A stretch of DNA of 64,000 bases from Aquipuribacter sp. SD81. Lineage in GTDB: Bacteria > Actinomycetota > Actinomycetes > Actinomycetales > JBBAYJ01. A model generated the notes under the pieces. That model was given only the letters and a program-made list of their open reading frames with translations, searched no databases and was not told the DNA's origin. The number at the start of each line of letters is the position of its first letter. Position 1 is the stretch's first letter. The stretch lies in contig NZ_JBBAYJ010000011.1 in assembly GCF_037153975.1 (NCBI RefSeq), forward strand, positions 62,001 through 126,000, written 5' to 3'. Made by a program: the position numbers and the translations under genes. Shown here piece by piece: positions 51,074 through 59,457 of the stretch.

Positions 51074-52327
51074 ATGAGCCCCACCCCCGTCAGCGTGGTC
51101 GTCACCGGTCTCGGCGCCACGACCCCCATCGGCGGCGACGTGCCGAGCACGTGGGAGGCCGCGCTCAAGGGGACCTCGGGCGCCGCGACCTTCACGGGGC
51201 CGTGGGTCGACGACTTCGAGCTGCCCGTCACCTTCGGTGCGCAGGTCGCCGTGCCGCCCTCGGACGTGCTGGAGAAGGTCCAGCTGCGCCGGCTCGACCC
51301 GAGCTCGCAGTACGGCCTCATCGCCGCTCGCGAGGCGTGGGCCGACGCCGGCAGCCCCGACGTCGAGCGGACGCGGCTCGGCGTGTGCATGGCCAGCGGC
51401 ATCGGCGGGCTGTGGACGCTGCTCGACAACTGGGACGCGATGAAGGAGAAGGGCCCGCGCCGGGTCTTCCCGCTCGCGATCCCCATGCTCATGCCGAACG
51501 CACCGGCCGCGACGGTGAGCCTCGAGCTCGGCGCCCGCGCCGGCGCGCACACTCCCGTCAGCGCGTGCGCGTCCGGCGCCGAGGCCATCGCGATGGGGCT
51601 GCAGATGATCCGCAGCGGCCGCGCCGACGTCGTCGTGTGCGGCGGTACCGAGGCGGTCGTCCACCCGCTGCCCATCGCCGCGTTCGCCGCGATGCAGGCG
51701 CTGTCGACCCGCAACGACGACCCCGAGCGCGCCTCGCGCCCCTACGACACCGGCCGCGACGGCTTCGTGCTCGGCGAGGGCGCGGGTGCCGTCGTGCTGG
51801 AGTCCGAGGAGCACGCCCGCGCCCGCGGCGCGACGGTCCACGCCCGGCTGCTCGGCGCCGGCATGTCCTCCGACGCGCACCACATCGCCGCGCCCGAGCC
51901 CGAGGGCATGGGCGCCGCGCGCGCCGTCGAGCTGGCGTTGGCGGACTCCGGCCTGCAGCCGGGCGACCTCGACCACGTCAACGCCCACGCGACGTCGACG
52001 CCGGTCGGCGACACCGCCGAGGCCCGCGCCATCCGCCTCGCGCTCGGCTCGGCCGCCGACTCCGTCGCGGTGTCCGGCACGAAGTCGATGACCGGGCACC
52101 TGCTGGGCGCCGCCGGGGCAGTCGAGGCCGTCCTCGCCGTGCTCGCGGTCCGGGAGCGCCTCGCCCCGCCGACGATCAACATCACCGACCTCGACCCCGA
52201 GGTCGACCTCGACGTGGTCCGCGACGAGCCCCGCGCGCTCGGCGACGGCGAGCGCGCGGTCACCGCCCTCAACAACTCCTTCGGCTTCGGCGGCCACAAC
52301 GTCGCCCTCACCTTCCGGAGCGCCTGA
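51074..52327 (+). CDS. fabF: Beta-ketoacyl-ACP synthase II
   Basis: A 417-residue elongating condensing enzyme. The Cys-His-His set is in VSACASGAEAIAMG, VNAHATSTPVGD and GTKSMTGHLLGAAG; NNSFGFGGHNVALTF closes the protein. It extends acyl-ACP by two carbons from malonyl-ACP. ATG 51074 has CAGGAG 7 bases upstream; longer frames upstream are not conserved in type. Its stop overlaps the accD-like start by one base (TGATG), so translation of the carboxylase is coupled. Confidence 0.95.
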   Translation: MSPTPVSVVVTGLGATTPIGGDVPSTWEAALKGTSGAATFTGPWVDDFELPVTFGAQVAVPPSDVLEKVQLRRLDPSSQYGLIAAREAWADAGSPDVERTRLGVCMASGIGGLWTLLDNWDAMKEKGPRRVFPLAIPMLMPNAPAATVSLELGARAGAHTPVSACASGAEAIAMGLQMIRSGRADVVVCGGTEAVVHPLPIAAFAAMQALSTRNDDPERASRPYDTGRDGFVLGEGAGAVVLESEEHARARGATVHARLLGAGMSSDAHHIAAPEPEGMGAARAVELALADSGLQPGDLDHVNAHATSTPVGDTAEARAIRLALGSAADSVAVSGTKSMTGHLLGAAGAVEAVLAVLAVRERLAPPTINITDLDPEVDLDVVRDEPRALGDGERAVTALNNSFGFGGHNVALTFRSA

Positions 52328-53766
52328 TGACCGCCGCCACGACCCGTCCGCAGACCGCCCCCGCGACCGACACCCTCGAGGTCGACGCCGACCCGCGCGA
52401 CCCCGTCGTGCGCCTGCAGGCCTTCGCCGACCCGGGCTCGGTGGAGCTGCTGAGCCCGCAGGACGACTCCGGCATGCTCGCCGCGCGCGTCCTGGTCGAC
52501 GGCGCCCCCGCGGTCGTGTTCGTGTCCGACGCCCGCACCATGGGCGGCGCGATGGGCGCCGCGGGCTGCAAGGTCATCGTCGCCGCGTACGAGCGCGCCC
52601 TGGCCGACGAGGTGCCGGTCGTCGGGCTGTGGCACTCCGGCGGCGCCCGGCTCGCCGAGGGCGTCGTCAGCCTCGACGCCGTGGGCCAGGTGTTCGCGAT
52701 CATGACGCGGGCCTCGGGCAAGGTCCCGCAGATCAGCGTCGTCATCGGCCCCGCCGCCGGCGGCGCCGCGTACGGCCCGGCCCTCACCGACGTCGTCGTG
52801 CTCGGGCCGGACGGTCGCGTGTTCGTCACCGGGCCGGACGTGGTCCGCAGCGTGACCGGCGAGAAGGTGGACGCGCTGCGCCTCGGGGGACCCGAGCCGC
52901 ACGGCCGCCGCTCCGGGGTCGTGCACGTCGTCACCGAGACCACCGAGGACGCCTACGCCCGCGGCCGCGACCTCGTGACCCTGCTCGGTCGGACCGGCAC
53001 GGTCGACCCGGCGGACGTGACCGACCGGGACCTCGGCCGGCACCTGCCGGAGAACCCCAAGCGCGCCTACGACGTGCACCCGATCGTCGCCGACCTGCTC
53101 GACGCCGACGGCGAGCAGCTGGAGCTGCACCCGCGGTGGGCGCCGAACGTCGTCACGACGCTCGGCCGGCTCGGCGGCGGGACGGTCGGGGTCATCGCCA
53201 ACAACCCGATGCGGCTCGGCGGCTGCCTGGACTCCTCCTCGGCGGAGAAGGCGGCCCGCTTCGTGCGCATGTGCGACGCGTTCGGCATCCCGCTGCTCGT
53301 GCTCGTCGACGTGCCCGGCTACCTGCCCGGCGTCGGGCAGGAGTGGGACGGTGTCGTCCGCCGCGGCGCGAAGCTGCTGCACGCCTTCGCCGAGGCCGTC
53401 GTGCCGCGCATCACGCTCGTGACCCGCAAGGCGTACGGCGGCGCCTACATCGCCATGAACGGCCGCTCGCTCGGCGCGACGAAGGTGTTCGCGTGGCCCG
53501 CGAGCGAGGTCGCCGTCATGGGCGCCGTCGCCGCGGTCCGCATCCTGCACCGCCGCCGCCTCGCCGAGGTACCGGACGACGCCCGCGCGCAGGTCGAGCT
53601 CGAGCTCGCCGCCGAGCACGAGCGCCTCGCGGGCGGCATCCCGCGCGCCATGGAGATCGGCGTCGTCGACGAGGTCGTCCCGGCCGCGCTCACCCGCTCC
53701 GCGCTGGCGACGGCCGTCGCGGAGGCGCCGGCCCGGCGCGGGCAGCACGGCAACATCCCGCTGTGA
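52327..53766 (+). CDS. accD: Acyl-CoA carboxylase beta (carboxyltransferase) subunit
   Basis: A 479-residue carboxyltransferase with two crotonase-like halves. N-half: SDARTMGGAMGAAGCKVIVA, WHSGGARLAEGVVSLDAVG, IGPAAGGAAYGPALTD. C-half: LVLVDVPGYLPGVGQEWDGV, VTRKAYGGAYIAMNGRSLGA, VAVMGAVAAVRILHRR. It moves the carboxyl group from biotin to acetyl- or propionyl-CoA; location at the end of the fab operon resembles mycobacterial accD6, which supplies malonyl-CoA. No biotin carrier gene is adjacent. ATG 52327 overlaps the fabF stop; an acetyltransferase overlaps its own stop. Confidence 0.93.
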   Translation: MTAATTRPQTAPATDTLEVDADPRDPVVRLQAFADPGSVELLSPQDDSGMLAARVLVDGAPAVVFVSDARTMGGAMGAAGCKVIVAAYERALADEVPVVGLWHSGGARLAEGVVSLDAVGQVFAIMTRASGKVPQISVVIGPAAGGAAYGPALTDVVVLGPDGRVFVTGPDVVRSVTGEKVDALRLGGPEPHGRRSGVVHVVTETTEDAYARGRDLVTLLGRTGTVDPADVTDRDLGRHLPENPKRAYDVHPIVADLLDADGEQLELHPRWAPNVVTTLGRLGGGTVGVIANNPMRLGGCLDSSSAEKAARFVRMCDAFGIPLLVLVDVPGYLPGVGQEWDGVVRRGAKLLHAFAEAVVPRITLVTRKAYGGAYIAMNGRSLGATKVFAWPASEVAVMGAVAAVRILHRRRLAEVPDDARAQVELELAAEHERLAGGIPRAMEIGVVDEVVPAALTRSALATAVAEAPARRGQHGNIPL

Positions 53767-54356
53767 GCGAGCCGGGTGCGGCGTCCGCGGGCGCCGTGCC
53801 CGTCCGCGGCACGGAGCGCCTGGTCCTGCGCGGCTTCACCGACGCCGACCGGGAGCCGTTCGCCGCGCTCAACGCCGACCCGGCCGTCATGGAGCACTTC
53901 CCCGAGCCGTACGGGCAGGCCCGCTCCGACGCCTTCGTCGACCGCATCCTCCGCAGGTGGCTGGAGCGCGGGTACGGCCTGTGGGCGCTGGAGCGTCGGG
54001 ACACCGGCGCGTTCATCGGGTACACGGGCCTGTGGCCGGCCGAGTTCGAGGCGCCTTTCACGCCCGCCGTCGAGGTGGGCTGGCGGCTCGCCCGCGAGCA
54101 CTGGGGTCACGGTTTCGCGAGCGAGGCGGCGCGGGAGTCGCTGCGGTTCGGCTTCACCGAGGTCGGGCTGGCGGAGGTCGTGTCGTTCACGGCGACGCCG
54201 AACGAGCGCTCGTGGCGGGTCATGGAGCGGATCGGCCTGCGGCGTGTCGTCGACGGCGACTTCGACCACCCGGGCGTGCCGGAGGGACACCGGCTGCGCC
54301 GGCACGTGCTGTACCGGCTTACCCGCGAGCAGTGGAAGGCGAGCGGCGCGACCTAG
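53763..54356 (+). CDS. GNAT family N-acetyltransferase
   Basis: A 197-residue RimJ/RimL-like acetyltransferase: GTERLVLRGFTDADREPFAA, LWPAEFEAPFTPAVEVGWRL, EHWGHGFASEAARESLRFGF (CoA loop) and TPNERSWRVMERIGLRRVVD. The substrate could be a protein N-terminus, an amino acid or a drug. GTG 53763 overlaps the accD stop (GTGA), so it is the last gene of the fatty acid operon, though a functional link is not evident. It is convergent with the YbaK-like gene; the stops overlap by four bases. Confidence 0.88.
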   Translation: MSEPGAASAGAVPVRGTERLVLRGFTDADREPFAALNADPAVMEHFPEPYGQARSDAFVDRILRRWLERGYGLWALERRDTGAFIGYTGLWPAEFEAPFTPAVEVGWRLAREHWGHGFASEAARESLRFGFTEVGLAEVVSFTATPNERSWRVMERIGLRRVVDGDFDHPGVPEGHRLRRHVLYRLTREQWKASGAT

Positions 54357-54880
54357 CGCGCGAGCCCGTCGACGACCTCCGCGCCGGGCAGCGCGCCCAC
54401 GAGCAGCCCCGGCACCACGAGCTTGGATCGTCGCAGACCCGACCCGACGACCACCCACGGCGTCGCGGCGACGGCGGCGTCGACGAGCAGCAGCCACCCC
54501 GCCGGCAGGCCGACGGGCGTGATGCCGCCGTACTCCATCCCGGTCTGCTCGACGGCGTCGGCCATCGGCGCGAACGACGCCTTCCGCGCGTCGAGCCGGC
54601 GCCGCACGACGCCGTTGACGTCGGCGCGCGTCGTCGCGAGCACCACGCACGCGGCGTAGCGGACGTCCTCGCCGCGTCGGCCCGCGACGACGACGCAGTT
54701 CGCGGACACCTCGAGCCCGACGTCGTACGACGCGCAGAACGCGGCCGTGTCGGCGAGGTCGGGGTCGATGGGCGCGACGAGCACCTCGTCCGGCGGCAGG
54801 TCCTGCGCCGCGGCCGCGACGGGCGCGGCCAGCAGGTCGGGACGGTCCAGCGCGGGTGCGGTGTCGAGGGTGCCGAGCAC
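54353..54880 (-). CDS. YbaK/EbsC-type aminoacyl-tRNA editing protein
   Basis: A 175-residue protein of the YbaK/ProX fold, which removes wrong amino acids from tRNA. ADTAAFCASYDVGLEVSANC begins the fold, CVVVAGRRGEDVRYAACVVL follows, and the signature MEYGGITPVGLPAGWLLLVD matches the family's GG.TP.G block. The last strands are PWVVVGSGLRRSKLVVPG. The start is not certain: GTG 54880 gives a fit at the N-terminus, without a strong ribosome site. Which mischarged tRNA it edits is unknown. Confidence 0.83.
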   Translation of the reverse strand: MLGTLDTAPALDRPDLLAAPVAAAAQDLPPDEVLVAPIDPDLADTAAFCASYDVGLEVSANCVVVAGRRGEDVRYAACVVLATTRADVNGVVRRRLDARKASFAPMADAVEQTGMEYGGITPVGLPAGWLLLVDAAVAATPWVVVGSGLRRSKLVVPGLLVGALPGAEVVDGLAR

Positions 54881-54890
54881 GTCGGCGAGG

Positions 54891-55364
54891 CTAGCCCGCC
54901 CGGCCCGGCGCACCCGACGCGCCCGACGGGCCCACGACCACCCGCAGCCGGGGCACGAGGACGGCGGCCGGCCCGACCGTCCGCCGCGGGAGGCGCTGCT
55001 CGGCCGCGTCCACGAGCCACAGCACCGAGACGACGCACGCGTACAACCCCACACCGACGGCGAGAAGCCCGCCCACCTGGCTGAGAGCGTCGGACGTGTA
55101 CGGGTCGCCGTAGGGGTCGCCGTACAGGCCGGCGCCGTCACCGACGTTCGCCGGCAGCAGCAGGACGCCGGCGACGACCGCCGACAGACCCTGCAGCCGG
55201 AAGGCGGCGGCGGCGTGGGCCCGGAGGAAGCCGTCGACACGCCTGAGCCGGGCCGCCAGGGCGAGGACGGCCGCGCCGAGCACCGGCACCACGGACCACA
55301 GCGCGTGCGCACTCGCCGCGCCCAGCAGCACCCCGGTGCCGCGGCCGGGCGCGTGGACGGTCAC
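54891..55364 (-). CDS. Small membrane protein, 157 aa
   Basis: Three or four hydrophobic segments (SVVPVLGAAVLALAARL, LSAVVAGVLLLPANVG, QVGGLLAVGVGLYACVVSVL) separated by charged loops; GFLRAHAAAAFRLQG recalls the DUF4870-type pattern of small membrane proteins but the match is weak. The loop GDPYGDPYTSD is a short repeat. GTG 55364 is the start. It lies upstream of the YbaK-like gene on the same strand, 10 bases apart. Role unknown. Confidence 0.65.
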   Translation of the reverse strand: MTVHAPGRGTGVLLGAASAHALWSVVPVLGAAVLALAARLRRVDGFLRAHAAAAFRLQGLSAVVAGVLLLPANVGDGAGLYGDPYGDPYTSDALSQVGGLLAVGVGLYACVVSVLWLVDAAEQRLPRRTVGPAAVLVPRLRVVVGPSGASGAPGRAG

Positions 55365-55416
55365 GGCACCGACGGTACGTCGGGCCGGTGCTGTGCCGCG
55401 TTGCGCGGGCGGAACG

Positions 55417-55911
55417 TCACCCGACCCGGTGCAGCCAGCGGACCTGCGCGTCGTCCCCGGCGTGCCGGAACGGCTCGAGCTCGCGGTCCCACGCGGTGCC
55501 GAGCGCGACCTCGAGGCGGTGCCGCACCTCGACGTGGTCGGTCTCGGCGAGCGCCGTGCGGATGCGGTCCTCGGGCACGACGGTGTTGCCGTGCACGTCC
55601 ATGACGGCGTGGAACAGCCCGAGGTCCGGCACGTGGCTGAACCGGGCGCCGTCGCAGCCGCGGCTCGGCTCCTCCGTCACCTCGTAGCGCAGCTCCGACC
55701 AGCCGCGCAGCGCGCTGGCCAGCCGCGCACCGGTGCCCTGCTCGCCCTGCCACGACAGCTCGGTGCGGAACAGGCCGGGCCCGAGCGGCTGCGGCGTCCA
55801 CTCCAGGTCGACGCGCATGTTGAGCACGCGCCCGGTGGCCCACTCCACGTGCGGGCACACGGCGCGTGCAGCGGAGTGCACGTACAGCACCCCGCGGGTG
55901 ACGACAGGCAT
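55417..55911 (-). CDS. DUF3145 family protein
   Basis: A 164-residue protein with VLYVHSAARAVCPHVEWATG, VDLEWTPQPLGPGLFRTELS and LGLFHAVMDVHGNTVVPEDR, the conserved blocks of DUF3145, an actinobacterial family usually found near the fab operon. The function is unknown; location suggests a link to lipid synthesis. ATG 55911 (MPVVTRG) has GGAGGAGAG upstream. The longer frame (MGKTTLG...) covers the ribosome site and is rejected. Confidence 0.9.
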   Translation of the reverse strand: MPVVTRGVLYVHSAARAVCPHVEWATGRVLNMRVDLEWTPQPLGPGLFRTELSWQGEQGTGARLASALRGWSELRYEVTEEPSRGCDGARFSHVPDLGLFHAVMDVHGNTVVPEDRIRTALAETDHVEVRHRLEVALGTAWDRELEPFRHAGDDAQVRWLHRVG

Positions 55912-56046
55912 GGTCTCTCCTCCACGTCCGAGGGTCGTCTTCCCCAACGGCCTCGATCGCGGAACAGCCTGCCCGGCCGACGCCAGTGTGGCGCACGCGG
56001 CGCGCCGACACCACCCCGACCCGCCGACGCGTGGGGCTCGCCGCGA

Positions 56047-56098
56047 GGGTCGAGGTCGGGGGTCGAGGTCGGGGGTCGTGGTCGGGGGTCAAGGTCCG
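56047..56098. repeat. Four units of a 13-bp tandem repeat
   Basis: GGGTCGAGGTCGG at 56047 and 56060, then GGGTCGTGGTCGG at 56073 and a fourth, degenerate unit at 56086. It lies in the 287-base gap between the divergent DUF3145 and 56199 genes, which otherwise shows no gene or clear promoter. Confidence 0.8.
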
Positions 56099-56198
56099 GC
56101 GCGGGCGTGCCGATGACGCACCTGCCGGGACCGACCCCTCGTCCCGGACGCCCACCCGCCGGCGACACGGCGGGCGCTGCGCACACGGAGGACCACTG

Positions 56199-56624
56199 AT
56201 GGACGGAGCCGAGCTCCTCGCCGCCCAGGCCTACGACGAGGGGGTCATCACCGAGGTCATCCGCCCCGCCGCGATCGTCCCGGAGGGCGCCGCCCGCGCG
56301 ATCCTCGTCGAGCTGAGCCTCGGCGACGTCAGCTCCGGCGGGGTGTGGCACTCCACGACGACGATGTGGTCGCGCTACGACCGGCCGTGGACGGGCTCGC
56401 CGGGCACGACCGGCGCCGAGCTCATCGGCAGCGTGCAGGTCGCCTACGGCACCCCGACGAAGTACGAGATCACGCTCTACCGCGTCACGATCACGAAGTT
56501 CGGTCAGGAGAACGGCTGGACGGTCGAGCTGCTGAGCGACGAGGCGCTCGGCTTCGGCGGGCTCACGCTCGCCGAGTGCCCTCGCGCGGCCCTCAACGCG
56601 CCGCCCAAGCCGTTCCGGTTCTGA
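56199..56624 (+). CDS. Conserved hypothetical protein, 141 aa
   Basis: A soluble protein of unknown role, with ITEVIRPAAIVPEGAARAIL, GVWHSTTTMWSRYDRPWTGS, LIGSVQVAYGTPTKYEITLY and LTLAECPRAALNAPPKPFRF. The alternating strands suggest a beta-barrel. GGAGGACCACTG precedes ATG 56199. No known domain is recognised. It is divergent from DUF3145. Confidence 0.7.
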   Translation: MDGAELLAAQAYDEGVITEVIRPAAIVPEGAARAILVELSLGDVSSGGVWHSTTTMWSRYDRPWTGSPGTTGAELIGSVQVAYGTPTKYEITLYRVTITKFGQENGWTVELLSDEALGFGGLTLAECPRAALNAPPKPFRF

Positions 56625-56695
56625 CCCGGATCGGGCGATACTCGCTCGCGTCCCTCCCGGGCGACCGCCCGGGACCCGGCGAGCGGAGGTGGGCG

Positions 56696-58003
56696 GTGGC
56701 AGGGGTCCCCGTGTGGTGCTCGGTGCTCGCGCACGCCGTCGGCACGACGGACTGGCAGCTGGTGCTCCGGCGCACGGGCATGCCCTTCCGCGCGCCCGGC
56801 GAGGCGCCCGGACGCTCGCTGCGCGCCGTCGGCGCGTCGGTGCTCGCCGGGTGCGCCGCGAGCGGGGCCGCGACGGCCGCGCTCGCCGCGGCGACCGGGC
56901 TGCGCGGCAGCGCCCTGCGCGGAGCGCTGGCGCCGTGGCTCGCCTCGCCCGCGGCGCCGTTCCCGGTCCTCGGCGCCCCGTTCTCCGCCGTCCTCGACAC
57001 GACGGTGTGCCGCCGAGCCGGGCGGCTCGGCACCCGCGGCCCGTCCGAGGCGAGCCGCACGCTGCTCGGCACGGTGGCCTACGGGGCGGTCCACGGCCTG
57101 GTGACCGCGCTCGCGGGGTACGCCGTCGACCGGGTGGCGCCCGTCCCGGCCGAGCCGCCGCGTCCCACCCCCGCGACCCGGCTCGACGTCGCGGGCCCGG
57201 ACGTCGACGAGCGCAACGGACCGGACGGCTACGTCGTCTACCTCGACGGGGTGGGCCGCTGCGAGCGGCGGACGACGCCGGTCGCCCGCGCCTTCGCCGG
57301 GGCCGTCGGGGACCGGCTGCCCCGCTGGCACGTCGTGCTGTCGCTCATGCCGAACGACGTCACCCAGGAGCCCGCCTTCCTGCGCCCGGTCACCGGCGGG
57401 CTGTGGGGACGGCTGTACCGGGCCGACAGCCGCTGGCTCGTGGCGCGCGGGGTCTGGGAGGCCGTCGTCGCGCTCGACCCGCGCTACCGGGACCGGCTCG
57501 CGGCCGCGCACACGAGCGCGCTCGTGGCGCACCTGCGGGCGGCCGGCTACCGGGTCGGCAGCGGCACGCCCGTGGTGCTCGTCGGTCTGAGCGGCGGCGC
57601 GCAGACCGCGCTGCGGGCCGCCTCCGAGACCGCGCAGGCCCTCGGCGGCGCGCCGCTGGACGTCGTGACGTTCGGCGCGTTCGCCGACGGCTCCGCCGAC
57701 CTGCGCGGCGTGCGGCGCGTGCACGCCGCCGTGTCGTGGGGCGACCCGGCGGAGCTGCTGCCGGTGCTGCTGTTCCCGTCGCGGTGGACCGCGCTGGGGG
57801 TGGGTGCCTGGCACCGCGCGAAGCGGCAGGGCCGCGTCGTCGTGCGCCGCCACGACTTCGCCACCCACGTCGGCGCGTCGGGCTACCTGAGCGCCACCGC
57901 CCGCACCCCCGACGGCCGGACGCGCCTCGCGCAGGCCGCCGACCTGGTGGCGCGGGCCGCGCAGGAGCTGAGCCGTGGCGCGCGCAGCCGGACGGCCCCG
58001 TGA
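56696..58003 (+). CDS. Membrane protein with alpha/beta-hydrolase-like domain
   Basis: A 435-residue protein. The N-terminal part has about three weak hydrophobic segments (VGASVLAGCAASGAATAALA, TVAYGAVHGLVTALAGYAV). The C-terminal part is a hydrolase-like fold: DGYVVYLDGVGRCERRTTPV, WHVVLSLMPNDV, VVLVGLSGGAQTALRAASET (a G-x-S-x-G elbow) and DVVTFGAFADGSADL, with HDFATHVGASGYLS near the end offering a His. It may act on a lipid or ester at the membrane. GTG 56696 has GGAGG 8 bases upstream. Its stop overlaps the next gene by four bases. Confidence 0.7.
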   Translation: MAGVPVWCSVLAHAVGTTDWQLVLRRTGMPFRAPGEAPGRSLRAVGASVLAGCAASGAATAALAAATGLRGSALRGALAPWLASPAAPFPVLGAPFSAVLDTTVCRRAGRLGTRGPSEASRTLLGTVAYGAVHGLVTALAGYAVDRVAPVPAEPPRPTPATRLDVAGPDVDERNGPDGYVVYLDGVGRCERRTTPVARAFAGAVGDRLPRWHVVLSLMPNDVTQEPAFLRPVTGGLWGRLYRADSRWLVARGVWEAVVALDPRYRDRLAAAHTSALVAHLRAAGYRVGSGTPVVLVGLSGGAQTALRAASETAQALGGAPLDVVTFGAFADGSADLRGVRRVHAAVSWGDPAELLPVLLFPSRWTALGVGAWHRAKRQGRVVVRRHDFATHVGASGYLSATARTPDGRTRLAQAADLVARAAQELSRGARSRTAP

Positions 58004-58665
58004 CGCAGCGTCCGCGCCGTCCGGCGCCGCTGTCCCCCGCCGCGGTGAACGCGCTGCGCGAGGCCGACCCGGCCGAGCGCCTCGAGGCCGCCCACGCCAG
58101 CGCCGCGGCCGTCGTGTCCCGGCTGCGGGACGGCAGCGACCCGGGGGCGGGCGCGCGCATGGCGGCCGCGGTCGACACCGACGAGGGCCTGGACGCCGCC
58201 GCGCGGCTGTGGGCGGTCGCGGCGCCCGTGTCGCTGCCCGGGGCGCTGTGGCGGCTGCTCGCGCTGCGGGCGGGCGTCCGTCGCGCCCCGGCGCAGGCGG
58301 CGCTGGAGTACGACGCGGGACGCCGGCAGCTGCCGGTGGCGGAGGTCGTCGCGGGCGTCGCGCAGCCGCCGGGCCCGGACGAGGTCACCGCGATGGTCGA
58401 CGCCGTCCTGCACGGGGTGGGTGAGGGCGACCTCGACGTCACCTTCGAGCGCGCGGCGGCCTTCGCGCGGGTGTGCTCGGTGGGCCGTGCGGTGCTGGCC
58501 GACCAGCGTCACGTCGGCCGCGACGACGGCGACGCGGACGCCGTCGCCGTGCTCGACGCGGAGCTCGACGCGACCCGCCTCACCCGCTCCGCCTCCGCGC
58601 TCGTGCAGACCGCCGAGCACCTCGAGGCCTCCGCGCGGCGCTGGCGGCGCAACGACCTCGACTGA
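58000..58665 (+). CDS. Conserved hypothetical helical protein, 221 aa
   Basis: Soluble and helical throughout: LSPAAVNALREADPAERLEA, WAVAAPVSLPGALWRLLALR, VTAMVDAVLHGVGEGDLDVT and LVQTAEHLEASARRWRRNDL. No motif is recognised. Actinobacteria have similar proteins of unknown role. GTG 58000 overlaps the stop of the hydrolase-like gene (GTGA), so the two are coupled and could work together. Confidence 0.7.
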   Translation: MTQRPRRPAPLSPAAVNALREADPAERLEAAHASAAAVVSRLRDGSDPGAGARMAAAVDTDEGLDAAARLWAVAAPVSLPGALWRLLALRAGVRRAPAQAALEYDAGRRQLPVAEVVAGVAQPPGPDEVTAMVDAVLHGVGEGDLDVTFERAAAFARVCSVGRAVLADQRHVGRDDGDADAVAVLDAELDATRLTRSASALVQTAEHLEASARRWRRNDLD

Positions 58666-58729
58666 CGGCGCACCGTCGGTCCGGGGAGCGGGCTTGTCCG
58701 GGTGCCGTGGTCGGTGTCACCGTCCCGGC

Positions 58730-59098
58730 GTGGACGTCGGCACGGAGGACCTGGCCGCGGCGGAGCGCCGCCTGCTGCAGGCCCAGCGCACGAACGACGT
58801 GGCGGCCCTCGACGGGCTGCTGCACCCGGGCGTCGTGGGCCGAGGGCCCGACGGGTCGACGTTCACCAAGGAGGAGGACCTCGACGCGTACCGCTCGGGG
58901 CGGCTGCGCATCGTGTCCGTCGAGGAGCGCTCCGTCGACGTGCAGGACGACGGCACGAGCGGCGTGACGCGCACCGTGGTGGACGTCGAGGCCGTCCAGG
59001 GCGGCGCGACGGCGGTCGCCCGCATGCGCTACACGCGGTTGTGGGTGCGCTCGGAGACCGGGTGGCAGGTGCTGGCCGCCGTCTTCGAGCCGGTCTGA
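58730..59098 (+). CDS. NTF2-like (SnoaL/DUF4440) protein
   Basis: A 122-residue single-domain protein: LAAAERRLLQAQRTNDVAAL, LLHPGVVGRGPDGSTFTKEE, RMRYTRLWVRSETGWQVLAA. This helix-then-sheet order is the NTF2/SnoaL-like cone, used for small-molecule binding or catalysis; the ligand is unknown. The GTG start gives VDVGTEDL. It is 64 bases after the previous gene. Confidence 0.78.
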   Translation: MDVGTEDLAAAERRLLQAQRTNDVAALDGLLHPGVVGRGPDGSTFTKEEDLDAYRSGRLRIVSVEERSVDVQDDGTSGVTRTVVDVEAVQGGATAVARMRYTRLWVRSETGWQVLAAVFEPV

Positions 59099-59457
59099 GC
59101 GGGACCGGGCCGTCAGACGCAGCGACGCCGCCCCCGCGGTGGCGGGGACGGCGTCGTGGGGGTCAGCGGGTGCCGGACCGGAAGCGCCTCTCGGCGTGTG
59201 GCCGCTCGTAGCGGCAAATGATGGAGCCCGGGGCTTTCGCGGCCCGACACCCACGACCACCGTAACGGACCGGACGCGGAAGGTGTTCCCCGGCGCGGTC
59301 CCTCACCCTCAGGGCTGCACTGCAGCGCCCACGCCGGGCCGCACGGCCGTCACCCCGCCACCACGGCTGCAGTGCAGGGCCCAGGGCGGCCGGGGTGGCC
59401 CGGGGACCGCCACCACGGCTGCAGTGGACGTCCCGGGGCGGCCGGGCCCGTCCGGGG
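59099..59457. other. 359-base gap with short repeats, no gene seen
   Basis: No supportable gene was found here. The 20-mer CCGCCACCACGGCTGCAGTG occurs at 59355-59374 and 59407-59426, 52 bases apart. Odd-centred palindromes lie nearby: GCTGCA-C-TGCAGC at 59314-59326 and CTGCA-G-TGCAG at 59367-59377. The segment 59200-59280 is slightly less GC-rich and may hold regulatory sequence. The stops of 58730-59098 (plus) and the agmatinase gene (minus) face it. Confidence 0.6.

Noticed and set aside
59163-59265. Short minus-strand frame ending CRYERPHAERRFRSGTR
   Set aside because: It looks protein-like but has no start codon in frame and no recognisable family, so it is not called as a gene.
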